Part shown: in pieces, positions 47,190 through 58,204 of the stretch
Position numbering within the stretch: the first letter of the stretch is position 1
Layout: each line of letters opens with the position of its first letter
From: Prostheceraeus crozeri
Taxonomy: Eukaryota; Platyhelminthes; Polycladida; Euryleptidae
DNA length: 64,000 bases
NCBI GenBank assembly: GCA_907163375.1
Contig: CAJQUW010003226.1
Location: 1-64,000 of the forward strand
Direction: 5' to 3'
The notes under the pieces: generated by a model
The model's input: the letters and a program-made list of their open reading frames with translations, nothing else
Told to the model about the DNA's origin: nothing
Databases searched by the model: none
Program-made: the position numbers and the translations under genes

Positions 47190-48702
47190 ACGAATAAAAG
47201 GTAAAAAGACATGTCACAGATTTACAACTAGCGTTGTTAAAACGCGGCTACCCACGTGGGCGAGTGATGAAGCAAATTCAAGCAAATTCAAAAAGGCTTT
47301 CACAAAAAAAATCGCTCTGATCTGTTCACAAAACCGCCCATTGAAGAAGACAACGGGAAGCGCATCATGTTTGTGGCTCCATATCATATCACTTATCACT
47401 TATATACTATTATATACTATACTATTATCACTATATATCGCTTATCAGAGGTGGAAGTCCATATTTTTGAATAATATGCACCCTGCAAAATTTGCCAATC
47501 AAAGCACTTTTATGGTGAAAGCCTTCGATGAAAATGAAGCAATACCTGGTCTCTTCTCAGCTGAAAGATCGAAATGCGACTCAGAATCCATTTGACATTA
47601 CTGGAGTTATATCAAAATGTAACAATAGGCGATGTAAGACACGTGAAATGCTCTCCGTTGATACCAACATAACATCGAATATCAGTCGCCTCTCGTACAC
47701 AATCAAAGCAAATGAAGCAACATGTGAATCAGCCAATGTAAGTTACGCTCTCAGTTTCCAGGCTGTGGATTCTACTACATCGGTGAGACATCAAGATCAC
47801 TAAGGGAGAGAATGAACGAGCACCGATTTGACATTAGACATTGTAAGCATGATAAAGTGGTCCCTTATCATTGCATTCAAGATCAGCATTCCCTGGAAGA
47901 TGTTAAGGTGACAGTGTTGAAAAAGCTACGCGGCAATGAAATGGAAAGGAAGAAGAACTTAAATTTATCAGCCAGTTAATGACCGACTGGTGCTTCGGAT
48001 TCGACATGCAGTATGTATTCCAACGATCGGGTGATGTCGACAGTTAATTAAGCCACTTTTCCAAAATGATGATTTGGAACTTCAGGAACTCATTCGAGGG
48101 ATGAGTTCTCAGCGCATGTGAGAAATGTGAAAAAACGTGAGAAATTTGGTTGGGTGTGAGAAACAGGGAAAGATGTATGAGATATAACTGTATAATATTA
48201 CATCAAATCTACATCTCTGCAATCATCATAAAGTGCTTGGTTGCAAGGTTGATGATCAACAAAATGCACAAATTTTTTCTTCCTTTGATCACATGCGTTG
48301 AGTATCAGTTTTCCTTCTACATGCAGCCTATATTAAGTTGCAAAAGGCTGTAAATCCACGTGCTTCCTCTATTGAAGCCCTTGGGCTATAATTAGGACAC
48401 ACAGCTTTCTTTGGACATATCACCTGAGAACAGAGCACAACCAGTGCTGCCAGACCTGCACAATTTTTACGGTGCCTGCTCAATTGCGCAATAAAAATGA
48501 TCTCACAATCCTTCCTGCACAATTTTTTTCGCCCCTCTCTGCGCAATAAACTTATAATTAGAATTGTCTATTCATTCGCCTGTTCCTGAAAAGCCGGAAT
48601 AGATTGTCCAATTAATCTCTCTGAACAGTCTTTTTCGCGAAAGACCATCTATTTTGAAAAGGATATAACGTCACATCACATTTCTGTCACTCCATAATTG
48701 AT
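47190..48702 (+). pseudogene. Penelope-like element copy, plus strand, 5'-truncated and frameshifted
   Basis: The spacer encodes LQLALLKRGYPRGRVMKQIQ and, in another frame, MFVAPYHITY, typical of the end of the Penelope reverse transcriptase. The arm then gives the endonuclease: KCNNRRCKT, CESANVSYAL, a frameshift near 47755, and GFYYIGETSRSLRERMNEHR followed by a long helical stretch to a stop near 47980. Penelope-like elements use this GIY-YIG nuclease to nick DNA for target-primed insertion. The reverse transcriptase core is absent. Confidence 0.82.
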
Positions 48703-48789
48703 ATAAACTTCCACTTCTATGACATTTTTCTATGACTCCATCGATCATTTGAATTTTCCCCAAGCCGCTTATGTAATAGGCCTTTCTAC

Positions 48790-49512
48790 CAGGGATGCGG
48801 AGTCCTATCATTTTGATAGGACTCCGACTCCGGGTGGCCAATATATAAAGCCTAGTTTTTTGAAAAAAACTGGTAACCTACATCATAGATCATTATAGGC
48901 TTACCTGAACCTATTTTTATGGATCATTGATGTATCAATTATCAATCATTTTCGATGAAAGTTCATCTAATGTCGCTTTCAGTTGGATGCATGCGACTCG
49001 CCTTCTCCCATCTTCTTGATGTGTGCTTCACACGGTTTTTCTCCAGTCTCTAACAGGCAGGAAATTCCCCATCCTTCTCAAAAAAATATGAGTACACTTT
49101 CGATTTTAAGATGCGCTTTAGAGGACCCATCACACACGATAAAAGTGAGGGTAAGAGGTAATGTTCTCAAATAAGCTAGTATTTCATTTTTGTCTCTGAT
49201 GTGACCTTTGGCTCGTAGGCGTGATCGAGGCTAGGAAGGCTTGTCTTCTCTACTAAATCAATTAGTGAAAAGACAATCATTTTTTCACTATCACGGTTCA
49301 TTTCATCAACTATTTCAAGCTTTGCATGCACTGCTGTCTCTGTACTTTTGTTTGACGGAGAAAGTTGACATCAAGACAGTGACAGCTATATGCACGAGAA
49401 TAAATAATTTGTTGGTATCATATTTCGGGTCTAGCTATAGGCCGGAGTCCTATCATTTGATAGGACTCCGACTCCAGCAAAAATGATAGTACTCCGGGAC
49501 TCCGCATCCCTG
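48790..49512. mobile_element. Non-autonomous hAT-type element, 723 bp, 8-bp target duplication
   Basis: It starts cagggatgcggagtcctatc and ends with the inverse (ggactccgcatccctg). The flanks ctttctac (48782..48789) and ctttctgc (49513..49520) match at seven of eight bases. Sub-terminal palindromes around tcctatcattttgatagga occur at both ends. A truncated relative lies at 37457..37880. Confidence 0.9.
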
Positions 49513-51235
49513 CTTTCTGCGGTCTACTACTTTGTAAAAAGTTCCTGAGGAAGAGTGGGAGCTCAATTTTTGACTTCCACTCAAAATCGGTCGAGTTATA
49601 TTTACGAGTATACTGCCCGATTTCAGCGACGTTTTCTTTTATAAATACTTCAAAATATTTTCGCATTGTCAACCGATCCGTCGCACTGAACTGTTTATCT
49701 AAATTCTAAAACGTCACCCTTCTATCAGACATTTACTTTGAAGGATGTGCCAATATGAACAACTCTTTATTTCTACATCTCTCGCCTTGAAAAGTCCTCT
49801 ACCAGTCTTTAAGGCAAAATAGCTGGATTGCGTAGTTAAGTCTTTGGTAAAACCATTGAACTACAAAATAAAAGGTAATGAAGATAGAACTAACATTTCA
49901 TGTAATGGTGTTTTATTGATGATTAAATTAATATTGAACAACATTACTGAGCACAAACTTTCTCATGCTCATCTTACTTGACAAGATAGGAGTACGAGAA
50001 CATCTTCATTTCCCATTCTAGTCACTTGAGCTATTTATATAGGACGAAGCATTTACATTATAGCACACTTACAATGTTACGAACGATTAGAGCATCGTTT
50101 GAATACAAAAATATACACAAATGCACATACAAGACGTTACACAATATAATTTATGTAAGTATTGGAAAAAGACAATTGCAAAAGTACCAATGAATGCTAT
50201 TGATAGATACACAAATATAGGCTATTGATTGGAATTGTGCCAATATACATGCGCGTATATATTGATCTATGCAATAGCTTACTCGCATACAATTGATGGG
50301 AGACATAAGTATTTGAAGGTTAACAGAAAACAAGCGAAACATCAAGAGGGCGCGAAGAATATCCTCAAGGTTTCCTCGCCACGGTTCCAATTTCCCATAC
50401 AAATACATGTCACTGTGATGTAGCATTGTCTCCTTTGATGAATTATCTATTAATTAATTATCTGATAATGAAATCGAAACGTATGAGTACCACCTAGAAA
50501 ATGTAATCTTTTTTATATTCTAAATTCCAAAGAAACCACATTAGCTTTGAATGACAATCTCATTTCATCTCATCAGTTAGTTATTTCTTTTCAACACCAG
50601 ATGAATTTCTTAAATTTACGAAATTTACGTCAATTTCTTACTAGGAACATTTATCATAATTGCTGATCAACTGTGATTGTTGCCACTCATTTTAAACACG
50701 AGTTCATTTGTATACCGATTTCATTTCATGATCAGACACACCGGTAAATATTTGAATGAACCATGCAGTGATATTCTTAAAACTGCAAATTACCTGTTAT
50801 CTAATAACTCTTTGCTAAACAAAATCAGTATCGAACTTTTTATACATCAACAATTTAATTGTCTTGTTGCATCTTAATCATATTCCAGCTGACTTTCAGT
50901 TGAAGACGAAAATGCAAATAATGAAAATGAAGATATTAATGACACATAAAAAATAGATATCAATGAATGAAATTTTCAATCAAGAAACACATAATTTCAC
51001 AAATCTCTCGCTTTCACTTGTGATACAAAAATGTATTATAAAAGTAACTAAGATTATCAAATCGATTAGCAAATTACCCATTGAGCTGTCATTATAATGG
51101 GGGATGCGTCGATAGTAAACGGCAAATTATCATCTTGTTTAAGTTGAAAGATATGCAGTGATCTACATGCAATACTTAGTCTCCATCAGTGTTCAGGGTT
51201 GGTAAATTTGTTGGATTGTAACAACATATCAAAAC
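49513..51235. other. Intergenic, likely 3' flank of the LIM gene
   Basis: No gene was recognised. The right part probably contains the LIM gene's 3' UTR (minus strand). Confidence 0.4.
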
Positions 51236-51434
51236 TCAAAATCTCCCAAGTTTCGACACAGTTATTCCCTTGTTGACAGAATGACAACGTAGGCAAAACA
51301 GATGATTTCCAGACACATACAGGCCACCACGTCCACAGCTATCTCCTAATGGTCGTTTGCAAGTCCAACAGTAGAAACAAGTGATGTGAAAGAAGAGTCC
51401 GTATGTTTTCAGAGCAATTGCGGCAACATCTTGA
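51236..51434 (-). CDS. LIM gene terminal exon
   Basis: Acceptor cctttcatttttcag; the exon begins GTCAAGATG and ends with TGA at 51238..51236. It encodes the second half of zinc module 1 and all of module 2 of the LIM domain. Confidence 0.85.
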
Positions 51435-54400
51435 CCTGAAAAATGAAAGGAAATATTACTTACACACATTCTTAAGTATACCTTTATACGAAATTTATTT
51501 TGAAAACCTCTTTTTCGATTTACATTAGACTTCAAGTCAAAGCATATTGAAAGCAGCTAATATTTAAGAATATTCAGATCTCTTGGCTTGTATTGACGAT
51601 ATGCCTCTATACTCTCATAAAGTGTCTCAATTTCTTTCTCTGTATTCGTGTTAGTGGGTGCATACACTTGAATGATGCTACAATCGAAGGTTTTGGAGCG
51701 TAATTTGACTCCTCATCGTTCTCTTAAGTTTCCTATTCCTCTTGTCAGACGGTCAGATGTTATCTATGAACTCAAATGTGACTGTGGAAGCAGTTAAATA
51801 AGGCGTACTGACCGGAACTTCGGAAAACGGATAAAGGAACATTTACATCGTTGGCTGTAAAATGATGTGAGAAGGTCCAGCCGCAAGCCATCATCATCTA
51901 CATGCAGGCATTCAGCCGATTGTGATGATTTTAAAAGGTTTTTCTTTTCCGACTTATTTTTCTATTTACACAGTTCTTTCAATGTCACTTCCTTGCGTAT
52001 TTTAGAAGCCCCGTATCTATTGAATCCAAGAATATCTACCTTCATTCTTTTCATCTATCTAACGTTTTCCAACTTGGTGCAATGACTTGACGTTCCATGT
52101 TCCGACTTCCTTTTGTTTCATTATCTGCACAATTGCTGAGATGGCGGTCGAAGGAGTCCCGTGCGAGCAATTCCGAACTGCCGAGCGTGGGCCTGGAATT
52201 ATCGACAGGCCCGTTCACGCTGTTATTTCGAATTTCCGAATAGTTCAACATTGCATCATTGATTTTCTTGGCAATAAGTAAGGCGGTGGTTTGCCGTTGC
52301 CTACCGCCCCGCAGTAGCAGCTAACTTGCTTGATGTCTGCAATAATAAATTTAAGAAACTTCGCTGCTCGACTTGATGCAATGTGTCGTCAGAAAGATTT
52401 GTTCCTTTCCCGCCGCATTGCATTTGCCGACTCCTGCTACCGAGGCGCCAATTTCAGAGGTTCAGGTTTAATCAGGCGACCTGAACTAGCCCCCTCATTG
52501 CAAAAGCAACAGATATTGCATGATAATATGATGGCAATTAAACATGTTAGTCCGACAGTCAGAACGAATTTCTGCAGGGAACGAGGTCGAAAATGAGACT
52601 TTCACAATCTGATGCACACTCTATGCCTACTACGAATCTGCACGTCAGCCGAGTTCTAGCTAGTTCCTCTTCTTGTCAGACAGGATCAAAGAAAAATTCT
52701 ATTCTTGTTAATCCAATGAGACGCAGATTGCAGTTTTTTGCAAAAATGAAATTTTCTGTATTTTCTCTTATCAACTGTATTGCAAAGATCAATACATGCA
52801 ATAGCAATGCCTTGAAATTACTGCGAGCTCTCAGTTTCTTCCGTGGTCACAAAATAGCTGGAAATTGTTTAGAACCGGAAGTGCTCTCTTAGTTGTTAAG
52901 AAAAGAAACATGTAAAACTTCTTTGATACAGCCTTCTTGATCTAAAAACTACATATGCAATTGCTTACTGCCTAACTGAGAAAGTTTAAAAAAGATTATG
53001 AAATAAAACGATTTTTCTAAAAATCTCGATTGAACACCGCAATTGTACTAAGAATTACAACAAATCAAGCACCGGAAAATGAAATAAGAAATTAGTATCA
53101 CGGCAAAGCAACATAAAGAGATTTACAAAAATGTTCATCTGAATATAATAAATCATCAGAAAATCACGTGAAAAACGAATCCTATCATCTTTGTAATTTT
53201 GACGATGTCATCAATCAAATAATACATATTATATAAAAAAGAAAATACCAAAATCGATTGCTTGTGCATTACTTAATGTCTGAGAACCTACTGCTGCTGA
53301 CTTCGCTCACAGCATGATATACCACACATGATAGCTCACAGTACATGGTGCTTCAAAGTTTGAGAAATTCCTGTCCGTTACCATACCCTGCATAGATGAA
53401 CGCACACAGCTGCCTACAGCGAAGTATTATCCGAACTTTTTTTGTTGCTTTGCCAGCAGTCTTTCCGTAAATTTTGAGATGAGATTTCCTAATCTAATTT
53501 ATAGCTTTCATTCTGAGACTGTTCCTGAGACATTTGTATCAAAGCTATTTTACACAACATAATTTCCACGCAATACTGTAGAGATTGGAAACTGATACAC
53601 ATGCATTAACTTCTGTGTACTAACCGAGTATATTCATGCTGTGAGCCTGAACAGTGTTTCACTGGCAACTTCTAGCTTGCATTTTCAATATCTTGTAAAT
53701 ACAGAAAGAAAAGAAATTCTTTCCTTCGAATGTTAAACTGATCTAATGCAGCAGTTGCAGAAACGTTATCTTAACTAACCTTAACAGCATCAGATCCGGA
53801 AAAGCAATATCCTGCAGAAATACAAATTTCGCTAAAGCATGATGGATGAAAACGTGTTGTGGTTGGGAAATATGTCGCTTAGTTATGAAAAAGAGGATAT
53901 TATGTTACTGTGACAAAATCACTTGATCCTACGAGCACAACGCATAGGACGCAAAATATATTTCTACACCATATTTTAGACGACATAAAGCAAAAAGGGC
54001 GATAAAATTACCACAGACCGAAGCGAGCATCTTTTTTGCTGCTATGTCAAGCAACGTCGTATCAGGTCGTCCTATTGAGACTGTTTGCGATAAAGCACTC
54101 GCATCAATATCAACGAAGAATTCTGAAAACTAGATCAAACTTTTCAAATTCTCGCAGCAGGATTTAAAAGAGATGCAACACTTTCATGAATTTAACAACG
54201 ATTGATTTTCTTGATGCGTTGAATAGTTTTGTCATCAATTTTTTTGGAATGGCAAAATATCACTCCGGGGACGATTAAGTCTATGAAAGACAACACCTTT
54301 TGCTCCCCGTTAGCACTTGCATGAACAATTAATCGAACCGACGTGTGTGGGAGCTGTGGAAACGAGTGCATGCTTTCTTCGTTAAATCAGTCCGATCGTC

Positions 54401-57000
54401 GTTGTGGTATAGTGAAAGTGTAAGCTCGTCTCCATGGTGAACTTCATGTCAATTCGTTGGTAAGGTCAGTGCGTTCGCTGTTGTGGCTTGATGAAAGTGA
54501 GAGCTCGTCTCCATGGCGGACTTCATACAAATTCATTGATTAGCCGAGTGCAGTATAAGTAATCAAGGTTGCCGGTGTCTTTGAGATTCAATTGCGGCAA
54601 TTTATGATTCAACTGCAACAAATTCTAGCTCAGTGAATGGTGCAGCGTCAGCCGATAGTGTAGCGCGACATGGCATGAACAGTTGGTGCATCCAGTACCG
54701 GAGGAAATCAAGTTTGTTCATGAGCTCGTTTCATAGTGCTGCCTCAATAGAAATCAAAAATTAGCAAGTGAATGTGAAAAGTTTGCATATTTTTCCAGAG
54801 GCGTAGCTAGGGGGGATGCGCATGGATGCGGCCGCATCCGGGCGCAGGTAAATAGGGGCGCAAAATCAGAAATATTGTACTCGACTTTTGTGGGGGCGCC
54901 ACATTGACAAGACAACTTCATCTTATATTCATAATTTGACGAAGACTTCTTATAATTTAGTCTGATCTGACTGAGTGATCGTGGAATGTCCCACTCAGAG
55001 ATTCATTATGTTTAAAATTATCCATCAATTCTGTAAATGCAGCATAAGCTTACAAATAGACTGCATTCATGAAATCTGAGAAACACATAGCAACGTATTT
55101 GTTGAGAAATTGAGATTAGGGGCCGTATGCGGAGTCACAAAATAATATCAATGTATTCTATATTGTATTCAGGTATAATTAGAATGAATGTTCTATTGAA
55201 TCAATGAAATAATTTTTTGATTAGACTGACCTAGTCTAAATGGTATTCAGAGAATGAAATTGGTTATGATATTAGATAATTCATTCAATCTAAAATTGTT
55301 AGACAATTCCAATTGTTAGACATATTCGACTTGTCTAATATTCTATTGGAACATGTATCGGTATTCGGTAGTATTTTTTATTAGAAAACATTTTCAATGC
55401 TTCCAGCTGATGAAGCTTGTGTTAACGTATCTACGGGCGACTATGAGTCAAGAGAGACTAAGAAATTTGTCTCTTTTGAGCATTGAAAGAGAAGAAGCTG
55501 AAAATATCGACTTCGACGAAGTTATCACAGAATTCGCCGAAGGAAAGGCCCGAAGAGTTAAATTCTAAGGTTTTGTGCTTAAATTTATTTGAAAGACTGC
55601 ATTAACAGAGTCATAAACACCGAAACAAAACTAAAATGTAAAGCATTAATAATAAAAGTTATTTTAAATTAAATGTTACTTTGAGTATTTTTGCTTTCGC
55701 AGTCATTCATTAATCAGTGTAATTTTGAATAGTCAGGGAATCAAGAAAAATAAACAATACATAAAAAATGCATAACAACTGAAATTAAATCACCATCCAG
55801 TTTATATTTATTCAAATGTTCTTAAACAAAATATGAGCTGTTTTAAATGTTTAATAATTCTACTTTTAATTGTCCAATTTGACTGTGGGCATTAAGAGCG
55901 GTGTCAATCGGATTAATTCTCCTTATTTGAGGATTTAAAGATGGTTAACACGGAGGCTGAGGGCGCCAAATGAGTATCTCGCATCCGGGCGCAAGAAACT
56001 CACGCTACGCCACTGTATTTTTCATTTTGTCAGCAATTCAATAATACACAGGAATGATCTGGATTTGATGTAATAAATACATTACAAGAATTATATAATT
56101 AATATAATAACAACAATATAATCAATATTGTGATGTAATTACAATTATTGGAGATATGAATAAGTGTTTTAGACTGAGATAATTTTTCTTCATGCTCTAA
56201 ATATTTTTTGGATGATTGAGGGATTGCTATTTATTACTACTAATCACTTCTGATATAAAGCTTCGTGTATTTCCGCAACTTCGACGTGATATCCAATTCA
56301 ACTATTTTGGAGCATAAGATTAATTTTCCTTCGATGAAGTTCTTGAATATCTTTCATTCAGAACTCCTCAATGGAAGAATGAAACTATGATAGCATAAAA
56401 TTTGATCAGTCTTTACAGTCATCATAAGGTGCATACATAAGGATATAAAATCAAAAAGAAATGGTTATATAAAAATTATGGATCTGAAGTACAAACTACT
56501 TTTTTATGAGAGACAAGAAAACGATGGGGCTTATTATTATGAAGATAACGTTGTCTAATTCATTCTTAAAATACTGCTTTCGAATAATAATACTATTTGA
56601 ATGCATTGTCTGTCATATCATATCATATTGTAAAGGTGATCTAAAGGTGAACTCTACTTGAATAACCGATCAAACCCTTTATTTATGTTGAGCGGTCTGA
56701 TCAAGTTTGTCATTGCTATTGAATTTTATTATTATTTTTCTTCATTAATCTAAATCTGAACTGTGCTATTTCAGATACTCAATGATGCGACCTGTCTTGA
56801 CTTACATACAGTTTTGGAACACGAAGAACACTCCAATGACTTCGTAGGGGAATTCTGTTTCTTCAAATCCAAGCTATTGTTTGCAATCAGAGAATGAACA
56901 GCATCTGTATTTGGTTCAGTTGCACGACGTCGATCATCGACTAATGATGAATTAATTTGAGACATTCCAATGAGATCATGAGAGGCTATACGATTTCGAT
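51236..57000 (-). CDS. C-terminal part of a LIM-domain protein (LMO7/LIMCH1-like LIM), last two exons
   Basis: Exons 57000..56806 and 51434..51236 join in phase 1 across a GT-AG intron of 5.4 kb, and the junction falls inside one LIM domain. Exon A ends LECSSCSKTV; exon B starts QDVAAIALKTYGLFFHITC and ends ...SKLGRF-stop. Together they give C-x2-C, then H-x2-C-x2-C-x2-C, then C-x2-C, the eight zinc ligands of a LIM domain. The IALKTYGLFFHITCF and CKRPLGD wording most resembles the single C-terminal LIM of LMO7/LIMCH1 proteins, which act at actin filaments and cell junctions. The upstream linker (SHDLIGMSQINSSLVDD) is polar and low in order. More 5' exons must lie beyond 57002 and were not found in the window. 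Confidence 0.85.
51740..51965 (+). pseudogene. Penelope-like GIY-YIG endonuclease relic, copy B
   Basis: Reading yields YELKCDCGSS, a stop, then RTDRNFGKRIKEHLHRWL, another stop, and RRSSRKPSSSTCRHSADCDD. The family pattern CxCGxxYIGRTxRxLxxRIxEHxPxW is recognisable. It is a sister of the relic at 25880..26240 and sits in the LIM intron on the opposite strand. Confidence 0.65.
52087..52330 (+). repeat. Possible RTE/BovB-type 3' fragment or derived SINE
   Basis: ggcggtggtttgccgttgcc resembles the conserved 3'-UTR phrase seen in RTE-clade elements and SINEs mobilised by them. The block is more GC-rich than its flanks. Confidence 0.35.
52330..54380. other. LIM intron, AT-rich, no gene recognised
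   Basis: The phrase gcagggaacgaggt followed by actttcaca at about 52575..52610 recurs at about 63558..63595, marking a dispersed repeat that I cannot name. Confidence 0.4.
54388..54540. repeat. Tandem duplication of a ~76 bp unit
   Basis: Both copies contain agctcgtctccatgg followed by acttcat and share the preceding gttgtgg...tgaaagtg. Copies lie at about 54388..54463 and 54465..54540. Confidence 0.75.
54796..56015 (+). mobile_element. hAT element, 1220 bp, internally deleted but retaining a transposase C-terminus
   Basis: The ends are cagaggcgtagctaggggg and the inverse of cagtggcgtagcgtgagttt. A perfect 8-bp duplication, tatttttc, flanks it (54788..54795 and 56016..56023). Gggcgc-rich sub-terminal sequence occurs at both ends. 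Inside, 55353..55568 encodes the end of a hAT transposase. Confidence 0.95.
55353..55568 (+). pseudogene. C-terminal remnant of a hAT transposase
   Basis: The frame ends LTYLRATMSQERLRNLSLLS, then IDFDEVITEFAEGKARRVKF-stop. This is the standard end of ZMYM-like/hAT transposases after the hATC dimerisation motif (LKTYLRSTMSQERL...FA..KARR). The catalytic core and N-terminus are missing, so it cannot act alone. Confidence 0.85.
56024..56805. other. LIM intron, no feature recognised
   Basis: AT-rich sequence with no supported gene. Confidence 0.4.
56806..57000 (-). CDS. LIM gene penultimate exon
   Basis: Acceptor cccattttttttcag, donor GTAAGTC. It opens in phase 1 (last two bases of a codon, then RNRIASHDL), so another exon precedes it. 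It ends with the first two zinc-binding cysteines of the LIM domain (CSSC) and closes in phase 1. Confidence 0.82.
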
Positions 57001-58200
57001 CTGAAAAAAATGGGAAATGATTCACATCAATTATCGTCAATCATCAAATGCAGGAGCATACGAAAAACTTTATCCTAATCAGTCATGATATGCGTATTAT
57101 CTCGATGATAGAGAAACCTACAGTTATAGCAACCGCCAGAAACAGGATGAGTAGTCTGTCTCTGAGTCATCATTAACAGCAGGCAACTATTATGCTACTT
57201 TAGGTAGGCCTATTTCTAAAAACGGTGTTAACGCCCAAAAATAGGTTGCGCCATCTCCTCCTATAAGGATCGTACCATGCCCATGCAAAGTCATTCTCCT
57301 CCATGTACATTCTTTCATATCAAAGCTAGGTCTCATGTTTATCAATATGTTGACCTCTCACCTGCGGCGTCTACTAGAGATTGGCGTAAATTATTAGGGG
57401 AAATATTAATGTATAAATTCGAAAAATGCCCATATTATGACATTTTTAATTTTGTGAATTTTGTTGTAGAGACTTACTCCAATTATTCGGCAAAACACGG
57501 CACAGAATCAGACCTGCGTGCAGGCTACACTGGTGCATGTAGAGATTGTAGGCTATACGTGTATTCATAGACCTGTATCAACACTTAACAGTAGTCTAAG
57601 CCTGTGGAATATCACGTCATAAATATTGATACCAGGCCTATGCTGATTGCTGACTGCTCTACTGGCTATATCATAGATGTAGGCTATAGTGCGCGAGAGT
57701 TAGGCTGAATGATCTCACGAGTGTTAGCTAAACAAGGATTTAACAGAGCATAAGGCCTATATTTTACGCGTTACTGTATCACATAACATATCATCATACA
57801 TCGTAGCCTATCAGCAATCAGGATGTCTAGTTGCATACTATGTAAGAGGGGAATAATAGGGTCGGTAAAAAAAGACATTCAGATAGATGAATTCACAACT
57901 TTAAACTAGAAATTATATTACAAACACTAAAATATTGTTTAAGAAAAATGTTCAAAGTTACATTTAATAAGAAGAAGTGATCGGAATGCATCGGAATGAA
58001 ATAGATTTCTGTGACGTTTCACATACTAATAAGATTTTACGAGTAGAAGCATTTCAAGATACAAAAACAAAAACGTGCAAAAACTGAATACTGCAATTTT
58101 CAATATAGCAATCTTTGGATTTTGTGCTTTGTCTTACCGAAAAGACAAAAGTAATTGACGTGTAGTTGACCGACATTTTTCTTCAATTACAATTACATTA
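57001..58200. other. Upstream LIM intron or flank, no gene recognised
   Basis: A 97-codon plus-strand frame (57277..57570) is open, but its composition and lack of any family resemblance do not support it. Confidence 0.35.
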
Positions 58201-58204
58201 TAAA

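Larger units (their letters stand above)
44454..48702. repeat. Near-identical long inverted repeat formed by two Penelope-like copies
   Basis: The left arm 44454..47158 (less the hAT insert at 45082..46835) pairs with the right arm 47452..48702. The spacer is about 290 bp. By eye the arms differ at only a few per cent of positions. The left arm lacks about 300 bp present at 47931..48229 on the right. Each arm has the same 72-codon frame (44610..44828 plus and 48328..48546 minus). Confidence 0.92.

Noticed and set aside
47113..47595. A 160-codon plus-strand frame across the inverted-repeat centre
   Set aside because: It crosses from the left arm through the spacer into the right arm; the coding signal in each part is in other frames and matches Penelope-like sequence.
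44454..48702. Assembly or hairpin-adapter artefact as the cause of the inverted repeat
   Set aside because: The arms differ by substitutions, a 300-bp deletion and a hAT insertion with its own target duplication, so they have separate histories.
57277..57570. A 97-codon plus-strand frame
   Set aside because: It has no family resemblance, repeat matches or splice context; it may be open by chance.
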